Below, one piece after another: positions 24,475 to 30,549 of a DNA stretch of 30,549 bases (the stretch's first letter is position 1; each line of letters starts with the position of its first letter). Made by a program: the position numbers and the translations under genes. The notes below the pieces were generated by a model. That model saw only the letters and a list, made by a program, of their open reading frames with translations, did not search any database and was not told the origin of the DNA. Where the stretch lies: NCBI GenBank assembly GCA_039808845.1, contig JBDHTS010000020.1, positions 1 through 30,549 of the forward strand, given 5' to 3'. The DNA is from JBDHTS01 sp039808845. Its GTDB lineage: Bacteria; Pseudomonadota; Alphaproteobacteria; Micavibrionales; Micavibrionaceae.

Positions 24475-25419
24475 ATGCTGATCGGAATGGGACAGAAAAC
24501 CGCCAAAGAAAACCAGACCGGCCGTACGGTGGACTCCGCCTTCGTCTTCGACGCCGGGATACAGGATTTTGAAGAAAAAGTCATTCAGGCCTCCCTGACC
24601 GTACCCGTTCTTGCCGATTTCTGGGCGCCCTGGTGCGGCCCGTGCAAACAGCTGACGCCTGTCCTGGAACAACTGGTCCAGGAAGCGGGCGGCAAGGTTC
24701 TGCTGGCAAAGATCAATATCGACGACAATCCCGAACTGGCGCAGGCCCTGCGTATCCAGTCCGTTCCAACCGTATTTGCCTTCTTTCAGGGGCAGCCTGT
24801 GACGGCCTTCATGGGCGCCCGTCCGGCTTCGGAGGTCAAAGGCCTGATCGATCAGCTTACGGCTCTTGCCCGGCAGGCGCAGCCTGATGCTCTCGATATC
24901 CCCGCCACGCTGGCACAGGCTGCGGACCTGATGGCCGAGGGAAGGCTGGCGGAGGCGCAGGATCTTTACGCCGCCATTCTCGCACAGGACGGCACGCAGG
25001 CCGAGGCTTATGCCGGTCTGGCCCGGACCATGATGGCCGCCGGTGACACCGGCCAGGCCCGGGATCTGCTGAACCACGCCCCGGAGACGATGGCAAGCCA
25101 TCCCGCCCTGGCCGCTGCGCGCACGGCGCTCGAACTGGCCGGAAACAAAGCCGATGATCATGCGGTACGAACGTATGAGGCGCGGCTGCGGACCGATGAA
25201 AACGATCATGCCGCGCGTTTCGACATGGCCATGGCTCTGTTTGCGGCCGGAAAAGTTCCTGACGCCATGGACGCGCTGCTGGAAATCATGCGGCGCAACC
25301 GGTCCTGGGAGGAAGACAAGGCGCGCCTGCAGCTGCTGAAATTCTTTGAAGCGCTGGGCCCTACGGATCCGCAGGTGGCTGCGGGACGCAGAAAATTGTC
25401 GTCCCTGCTGTTTTCCTGA
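24475..25419 (+). CDS. Thioredoxin-TPR protein (CnoX/YbbN-like)
   Basis: 314 residues. The N-terminal thioredoxin domain (about 20-130) has DFWAPWCGPCKQLTPVLEQL with active-site Cys54 and Cys57, and the cis-Pro in SVPTVFAF. The C-terminal half is helical with TPR-like repeats (LAEAQDLYAAILAQDG, AEAYAGLARTMMAAGDTG). This order is that of CnoX/YbbN, which couples redox protection with holdase activity and hands clients to GroEL and DnaK. E. coli CnoX has SXXC and no reductase activity; here CxxC is intact, as in other alphaproteobacterial members, so it may also act as a disulfide reductase. GGAG lies 8 nt upstream. Confidence 0.92.
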   Translation: MLIGMGQKTAKENQTGRTVDSAFVFDAGIQDFEEKVIQASLTVPVLADFWAPWCGPCKQLTPVLEQLVQEAGGKVLLAKINIDDNPELAQALRIQSVPTVFAFFQGQPVTAFMGARPASEVKGLIDQLTALARQAQPDALDIPATLAQAADLMAEGRLAEAQDLYAAILAQDGTQAEAYAGLARTMMAAGDTGQARDLLNHAPETMASHPALAAARTALELAGNKADDHAVRTYEARLRTDENDHAARFDMAMALFAAGKVPDAMDALLEIMRRNRSWEEDKARLQLLKFFEALGPTDPQVAAGRRKLSSLLFS

Positions 25420-25444
25420 CCGCATCCACCCTATATCTTTTGCC

Positions 25445-26113
25445 ATGCCAGAGCCCGGTCCAACGATTTCACCTGACGCCTTGCCCGGCACCATTCCGGT
25501 GTTTCCGCTTGAGGGTGTCTTGCTCCTCCCCCGCGGTCATCTGCCCCTGAACATTTTCGAGCCGCGTTATCTCGCCATGGTGGACGATGCGCTGAAAACC
25601 GACCGCATCATCGGCATGATCCAGCCCGCCAAGGGGCAGCAGCAGCAGACGCTGCCGGATCTGTATAACGTGGGCTGCGCGGGACGGATCACCAGTTTTC
25701 ACGAAACCGACGATAACCGCTATCTGATTACGTTGACCGGCATTGCGCGGTTCCGGACAACGATGGAATTGACGCAGCAGAATGGATATCGCCGCGTGGC
25801 CGTCGACTGGTCTTCCTTCGGAGAAGACTTCAAGGCGTCTTCCTGTCTGGACGTGGATCGTGAAAGGCTGCACCGGTTGCTGGCCAGCTATTTCATCCTT
25901 CACGGTCTTTCCTGCGACTGGGATATGATTGACAGCGCATCGGACGAACGGCTGATCACCTGTCTGTCCATGATCTGTCCGTTCGAAGCCTGCGAAAAAC
26001 AGGCTTTGCTGGAAGCCTCCTGTTGTCGCGTCCGCGCCAACATGTTCATGGCGATGCTGGAACTGGCCGTCCATGGCGGGGAACCGCCCGAAGGCCGGAC
26101 GATACGGCATTGA
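25445..26113 (+). CDS. LON substrate-binding-domain protein
   Basis: 222 residues. It is a free-standing Lon N-terminal domain: IPVFPLEGVLLLPRGHLPLN, IFEPRYLAMVDDALKTDRIIGMIQP, VGCAGRITSFHETDDNRYLITLTGIARFR. There is no ATPase or protease part. The family probably binds substrate proteins; no enzyme activity is known. The ATG at 25445 begins the family match; the frame stays open upstream only through the thioredoxin gene. It lies 25 nt after that gene. Thioredoxin, LON-domain protein and Trm112-like gene in this order is a frequent alphaproteobacterial group. Confidence 0.9.
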   Translation: MPEPGPTISPDALPGTIPVFPLEGVLLLPRGHLPLNIFEPRYLAMVDDALKTDRIIGMIQPAKGQQQQTLPDLYNVGCAGRITSFHETDDNRYLITLTGIARFRTTMELTQQNGYRRVAVDWSSFGEDFKASSCLDVDRERLHRLLASYFILHGLSCDWDMIDSASDERLITCLSMICPFEACEKQALLEASCCRVRANMFMAMLELAVHGGEPPEGRTIRH

Positions 26114-26145
26114 CCTGTCCCCTGCCCTTGCGTTAAGCCAAAGGC

Positions 26146-26340
26146 ATGACGAGAACCGTTGACCCCAAATTGCTGGAAATTCTGGTCTGCCCCTTGACGC
26201 ACGTCCCGCTGCGCTACGACGCGGCGTGGCAGGAACTGATTTCCGATCAGGCGAAGCTCGCCTACCCCATCCGCGACGGCATCCCGGTCATGCTGGTGGA
26301 CGAGGCGCGGCCGCTGGAAGACCGCGAAACCAAAAAATAA
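26146..26340 (+). CDS. Trm112/YcaR-family protein
   Basis: 64 residues, normal for the family: VDPKLLEILVCPLTHVPLRY, then AYPIRDGIPVMLVDEARPL. Only one of the four zinc-binding cysteines of eukaryotic Trm112 remains (Cys15), as often happens in bacteria. Eukaryotic and archaeal Trm112 activates methyltransferases acting on tRNA, rRNA and release factors; a similar partner role is only inferred for the bacterial form. It starts 32 nt after the LON-domain gene and is the last gene before leuA's leader. Confidence 0.9.
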   Translation: MTRTVDPKLLEILVCPLTHVPLRYDAAWQELISDQAKLAYPIRDGIPVMLVDEARPLEDRETKK

Positions 26341-26342
26341 CC

Positions 26343-26369
26343 TTGCCGTTTCAAAATTCTCTTTATACA
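26343..26369 (+). promoter_or_regulatory. Possible promoter of the leuA leader
   Basis: TTGCCG (26343-26348), 15-nt spacer, TATACA (26364-26369). The predicted start falls at about 26376-26377, exactly on the ATG of the leader peptide, implying a leaderless message. Spacing is short, so support is moderate. Confidence 0.4.
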
Positions 26370-26376
26370 AGAATTC

Positions 26377-26427
26377 ATGGCCTTGTTCTCAAACGCCCTT
26401 CTGTTCCTGCGACTTACCGGCCCCTGA
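26377..26427 (+). CDS. Leucine-rich leader peptide of leuA
   Basis: A 16-codon frame, MALFSNALLFLRLTGP, with five leucines in positions 3, 8, 9, 11 and 13. It lies 92 nt upstream of leuA and is followed directly by alternative hairpins. Leucine-rich leader peptides that control leuA by ribosome stalling are known in proteobacteria. No convincing ribosome-binding site precedes it, but a start of transcription at the ATG would make one unnecessary, as with trpL in Sinorhizobium. Confidence 0.55.
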   Translation: MALFSNALLFLRLTGP

Positions 26428-26464
26428 GTGCCGGCGGTCGTTTTGCGGCGCGCCCATTCAGGGG
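26416..26464 (+). promoter_or_regulatory. Attenuator-like alternative hairpins upstream of leuA
   Basis: Two mutually exclusive pairings share bases around 26421-26430. Form 1: CCGGC (26417-26421) with GCCGG (26430-26434). Form 2: CCCCTGAGTG (26421-26430) with CATTCAGGGG (26455-26464), ten pairs including one G-U. Form 2 would be disrupted by a ribosome stalled at the late Leu codons. No U-run follows the second stem, so termination may be Rho-dependent or the control may act on translation. Confidence 0.45.
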
Positions 26465-26518
26465 ATGATGATCCCGATTGCGTCACAGAATGAAGATAAG
26501 CAGGAGTTTTAAATCGCC

Positions 26519-28084
<1,566 letters not shown>

Positions 28085-28090
28085 GCTAAA

Positions 28091-28111
28091 CCCTCTCCCA
28101 ACGGGAGAGGG
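28091..28111. repeat. CCCTCTCCC palindrome after leuA
   Basis: CCCTCTCCC-AAC-GGGAGAGGG, a perfect 9-bp stem with a 3-nt loop, 6 nt after the leuA stop. The same palindrome occurs twice in the mltG-fabF gap. It may end the leuA transcript, though no U-run follows. Confidence 0.8.
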
Positions 28112-28128
28112 ATTGGACCGGCCACGGC

Positions 28129-28157
28129 TTGACCGGACAGGAACGAAGGCCTAAGTT
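28129..28157 (+). promoter_or_regulatory. Possible dps promoter
   Basis: TTGACC (28129-28134), 17-nt spacer, TAAGTT (28152-28157). Good -35, weak -10. Would give a leader of about 27 nt. Confidence 0.35.
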
Positions 28158-28190
28158 TTGTCCCGGCGTCACTTTTGAAAGGCGAACAGC

Positions 28191-28658
28191 ATGGAAAAGC
28201 CCGCATACATGAAAGGCAAGGACAACAAGGCCGTCGTCGACGGACTGACCGGCGTTCTGGCCGACACTTTCATCCTGTATTACAAAACCCATACCTTTCA
28301 CTGGAACGTTGTGGGCGAGCATTTCAAGTCGCTGCATGAGCTGTTCGAGGAGCAGTACACAGAGCTCTGGACCTTTTCGGACGAGATTGCCGAGCGCATC
28401 CGCGCGCTCGATGGCAACGTTCCGATCAACCTGACGGATCTGAAAAAACGCGCGACGCTGCAGGAAACCGGCCAGATTCCGGACGCCATGGCCATGGTCT
28501 CCGAACTGGCGAACGACAATTCCGGGATCGTCAACGCGATTTTCCCTGTTCTGCGCCGCTGCCAGGACGCGGGCGACGAAGGCACGGTCGACATGCTGAA
28601 CAAACGCATCGAAGTGCATGAAAAGGCCGCCTGGATGCTGCGGAGCATGTTGAAATAG
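28191..28658 (+). CDS. dps: Dps-family DNA-binding ferritin-like protein
   Basis: 155 residues. The Dps signature is present: KTHTFHWNVVGEHFKSLHEL and FEEQYTELWTFSDEIAERIR, which carry the inter-subunit ferroxidase ligands (His, Asp, Glu). Dps forms 12-subunit cages that oxidise iron with hydrogen peroxide and often coat DNA. The N-terminus is short with a few lysines (KGKDNK), which might contact DNA. AAAGG lies 8 nt before the ATG. The TAG stop overlaps the first unit of a repeat at 28657. It is convergent with mltG, which ends 41 nt away. Confidence 0.93.
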   Translation: MEKPAYMKGKDNKAVVDGLTGVLADTFILYYKTHTFHWNVVGEHFKSLHELFEEQYTELWTFSDEIAERIRALDGNVPINLTDLKKRATLQETGQIPDAMAMVSELANDNSGIVNAIFPVLRRCQDAGDEGTVDMLNKRIEVHEKAAWMLRSMLK

Positions 28659-28732
28659 TCGTGAGTATTAAGTCGTGAGTAAATTCGATTCACGATTCCC
28701 TACTCTCGACTCACGACTCCCGACTCACGACT
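28657..28732. repeat. Inverted array of 10-bp units between dps and mltG
   Basis: AGTCGTGAGT stands at 28657-28666 and 28671-28680; its reverse complement ACTCACGACT stands at 28709-28718 and 28723-28732. In both arms the units are four bases apart (period 14). A degenerate copy, ATTCACGATT, lies at 28688-28697. The two arms could form a 24-bp hairpin with 20 matched pairs. The array overlaps the dps stop and encodes the last residues of mltG. Confidence 0.85.
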
Positions 28733-29716
28733 GCGCAGCTTCCGCCATTGCGCGACGTTGCGGTTGTGCTCGTCCAGCGTCGTGGCGAAGACATGGCCGC
28801 CCGTGCCGTCCGCGACGAAGTAGATGAATTCGTTACGCTCCGGTTTCAGCGCGGCCTCAAGGGATTCCCTGCCCGGATTGGCGATCGGCCCCGGCGGCAA
28901 TCCGGCATTCCGGTACGTGTTGTATGGCGAGTCCGTTTCCAGATCCTTGCTGAGCAGCCGCCGCCCCAGCGGGCCCATCCCCTCCGTCTGGATCTTTCCT
29001 GACGTCAGGCCATAGATAACAGTTGGATCCGATTGCAGGGGAATGTTTTTCTGCAGCCGATTCACGAAGACGCCCGCGATGCGTTTGCGTTCCGCCGCGA
29101 CTCCGGTTTCCTTTTCGACGATCGACGCCAAGATCACGATTTCGTCGCGCGACAAGGCCGGGCTGGTTTCGTCCCTCTGCGTCCACAACCTATCCAGCGC
29201 TTTCTGCATGGCCGCCTGCATGCGCTTGATCAGTTCCGGACGGGCCTCGTCACGCGTGAAACTGTATGTTTCGGGCAACAGGGATCCCTCGGACGGAATG
29301 TCCGTGATTTCGCCGGTCAGACCGTCCGTCTTGTTCAGAATCTGCACGATCTGCCAGCTGGTCAGGCCTTCAGGAACCGTCACCTGGCGGAGCAGCACCT
29401 GCCCTTTCGCCATCATGTCGAGGGCCTGCAGCATCGACGCGCCCGCCGGAAAATCATATTCCCCGGCCTGCAGCTGCTTGTCCTTGCCCGACAAACGCGC
29501 GGCAGCGAGAAACAGAAGCCGGTTGGCGACGACCCCTTCCGACGCCAGTTCGCGCGTGATGGCCGCCAGCCCCGCGCCTTTCCCGATCAATACGGTTTTG
29601 TGTTCGGTCAGCGGTCCCGGTGCCTGCACGGCGCGCCATCCCCAGGCGGTGCCCAAGCCCGCGGCAATAATTCCAAGGAAAAAAAGCGAGATCAGAAAAA
29701 GCAGAAAAGCGCGCAT
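28700..29716 (-). CDS. mltG: Endolytic murein transglycosylase MltG
   Basis: 338 residues. An N-terminal membrane helix (AFLLFLISLFFLGIIAAGLG) is followed by a LysM-like part and the YceG catalytic domain with EGSLLPETYSF, IVILASIVEKETGVA (catalytic Glu), and LQSDPTVIYGL, NTYRNAGLPPGPIANPG. MltG cuts nascent glycan strands in the inner-membrane periplasmic face and helps set their length. The ATG at 29716 is preferred to a TTG two codons earlier; AAGGG is 10 nt upstream. The family ends near HNRNVAQWRK; the following ten or so residues (RSRESGVVSRE) are encoded by the 28657-28732 repeat, a repeat-derived tail. Confidence 0.94.
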   Translation of the reverse strand: MRAFLLFLISLFFLGIIAAGLGTAWGWRAVQAPGPLTEHKTVLIGKGAGLAAITRELASEGVVANRLLFLAAARLSGKDKQLQAGEYDFPAGASMLQALDMMAKGQVLLRQVTVPEGLTSWQIVQILNKTDGLTGEITDIPSEGSLLPETYSFTRDEARPELIKRMQAAMQKALDRLWTQRDETSPALSRDEIVILASIVEKETGVAAERKRIAGVFVNRLQKNIPLQSDPTVIYGLTSGKIQTEGMGPLGRRLLSKDLETDSPYNTYRNAGLPPGPIANPGRESLEAALKPERNEFIYFVADGTGGHVFATTLDEHNRNVAQWRKLRSRESGVVSRE

Positions 29717-29738
29717 GTTCAAGATGCCCTTCTATTTT

Positions 29739-29926
29739 CCCTCTCCCTTGAGGGAGAGGGTTGCGAAGTCTTGGTGGAGCGCAGCGGATCCTAGACGAAG
29801 CTGGGTAAGGGGTTGCACTGCTGCCTCTTATCTGCCGCGGGCCACTCCATCGATCGATAAACCCTCACCGCTGCGGCTAAGTTCACTTCTTTCACTAAGC
29901 CTCGCTCCTCTCCCTTAGGGAGAGGG
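29739..29926. repeat. Palindrome-bounded element in the fabF-mltG gap
   Basis: A 188-bp unit bounded at both ends by the CCCTCTCCC palindrome: left 29739-29760 (9-bp perfect stem, loop TTGA), right 29907-29926 (8-bp stem, loop TTA). The interior has no gene. It resembles a MITE-like or repetitive extragenic palindrome. The right end touches the fabF stop codon. fabF and mltG are normally adjacent with little space, so this looks inserted. I could not identify a clear target duplication. Confidence 0.7.
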
Positions 29927-29927
29927 A

Positions 29928-30549
29928 TTATGACAGAGCCCTGAAAATCACGCTGGCGTTCGTGCCGCCGAAGCCGAAGGAATTGGACAGGGCCACGCTG
30001 ACTTTTTTCTCTTTCGCCTTTTTCGGCACCAGGTCGATGCCCCGGCACGGTTCGGAAATGTTTTCAAGGTTCAGCGTCGGCGGCAGGATACCCGTGCGGA
30101 TCGCCTGGATGGAATAAATCGCCTCGACCGCCCCCGCCGCGCCCAGCAGATGCCCGATGGCCGATTTGGTGGACGACATCGACATCGTATCCAGCGCGTT
30201 CCTGAACATGTTCTTGACTGCCGTGCATTCCAGCCCGTCGCCCACGGGCGTCGATGTGCCGTGCGCGTTGATGTAGTCCACCTGCTCCGGATTGATCTGC
30301 GCGCGGGCCAGTGCCATTTTCATCGCGCGGTAACCGCCTTCGCCGTTCTCGGCCGGGCTGGTCATATGATAGGCGTCGCCCGAAAGGCCGTAGCCGATCA
30401 CTTCCGCATAGATTTTCGCGCCGCGTTTTTTCGCGTGCTCGTATTCTTCCAGGATGACGACGCCCGATCCTTCCGCGATCACGAACCCGTCCCGCCCTTC
30501 GTCGAATGGTCGCGAGGCTTCGGATGGACGGTCGTTGTAGCCGGAGGAC
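29928..30549 (-). CDS. fabF: 3-oxoacyl-[acyl-carrier-protein] synthase II (5' part outside window)
   Basis: The last 206 codons of a beta-ketoacyl-ACP synthase; the frame is open to the window edge, so the start lies beyond. It reads SSGYNDRPSEASRPFDEGRD, then the catalytic His motif NAHGTSTPVGD and the second His motif KSAIGHLLGAAGAVEA, ending SNSFGFGGTNASVIF. The nucleophilic Cys is in the missing part. FabF elongates acyl-ACP with malonyl-ACP. fabF followed by mltG is a common alphaproteobacterial pair. The TAA at 29928-29930 abuts the palindromic element. Confidence 0.96.
   Translation of the reverse strand, partial: SSGYNDRPSEASRPFDEGRDGFVIAEGSGVVILEEYEHAKKRGAKIYAEVIGYGLSGDAYHMTSPAENGEGGYRAMKMALARAQINPEQVDYINAHGTSTPVGDGLECTAVKNMFRNALDTMSMSSTKSAIGHLLGAAGAVEAIYSIQAIRTGILPPTLNLENISEPCRGIDLVPKKAKEKKVSVALSNSFGFGGTNASVIFRALS

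Noticed and set aside
29791..30048. 85-codon minus-strand frame crossing the palindromic element and the end of fabF
   Set aside because: It runs out of frame through fabF and the repeat, with no ribosome-binding site.

Overview
The window is from an alphaproteobacterial chromosome. Three things point there. It carries the ATP12 chaperone and the cell-cycle regulator GcrA, both largely restricted to this class. It has the conserved block rpoZ-rel-DUF2062-acpS-lepB-rnc-era. The region upstream of gcrA holds GANTC (CcrM-type) sites and a consensus DnaA box. I cannot name the genus; a Rhodospirillales- or Micavibrio-like lineage is a guess. Almost everything is housekeeping. I see no phage, insertion sequence, CRISPR array or toxin-antitoxin system. 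No gene-free stretch exceeds 300 bases; the longest (20219-20517 and 11387-11654) hold promoters and a structured leader.

Layout. 1-619 (+): 3' part of a proline-rich AMIN-like envelope protein. 754-8115 (-): degP-like protease, rarA, Nudix, HAD, crcB, rluC, an AsmA-like protein and atp12, mostly joined by 1-4 nt overlaps. 8175-11386 (-): a three-gene cell-surface module made of a small YID-motif membrane protein, a kinase-like/methyltransferase fusion and a membrane sulfatase-superfamily enzyme. 11655-12215 (+): double cold-shock-domain protein. 12258-12752 (-): gcrA. 12941-20218 (-): rpoZ, rel, DUF2062, an alcohol dehydrogenase, acpS, lepB, rnc, era. 20352-23216 (+): a sigma70-type promoter, a cloverleaf-like leader, an NYN-domain protein, a strong terminator and asnB. 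23226-23816 (-): two small unknown genes and tRNA-Gly(GCC). 23930-26340 (+): prolyl-tRNA editing protein, thioredoxin-TPR, LON-domain protein, Trm112-like. 26343-28084 (+): leuA behind a leucine-rich leader peptide and alternative hairpins. 28191-28658 (+): dps. 28700-30549 (-): fabF (5' part outside the window) and mltG, separated by a palindromic element.

Most interesting: (a) the surface module with its kinase-like/methyltransferase fusion; (b) the structured RNA leader of the NYN gene; (c) the gcrA upstream region with a DnaA box and three GANTC sites; (d) a likely leaderless leucine attenuator; (e) two families of short intergenic repeats, one of which supplies the end of mltG and probably the ribosome-binding region of era; (f) a 59-codon gene translationally coupled to an unknown 93-codon gene.
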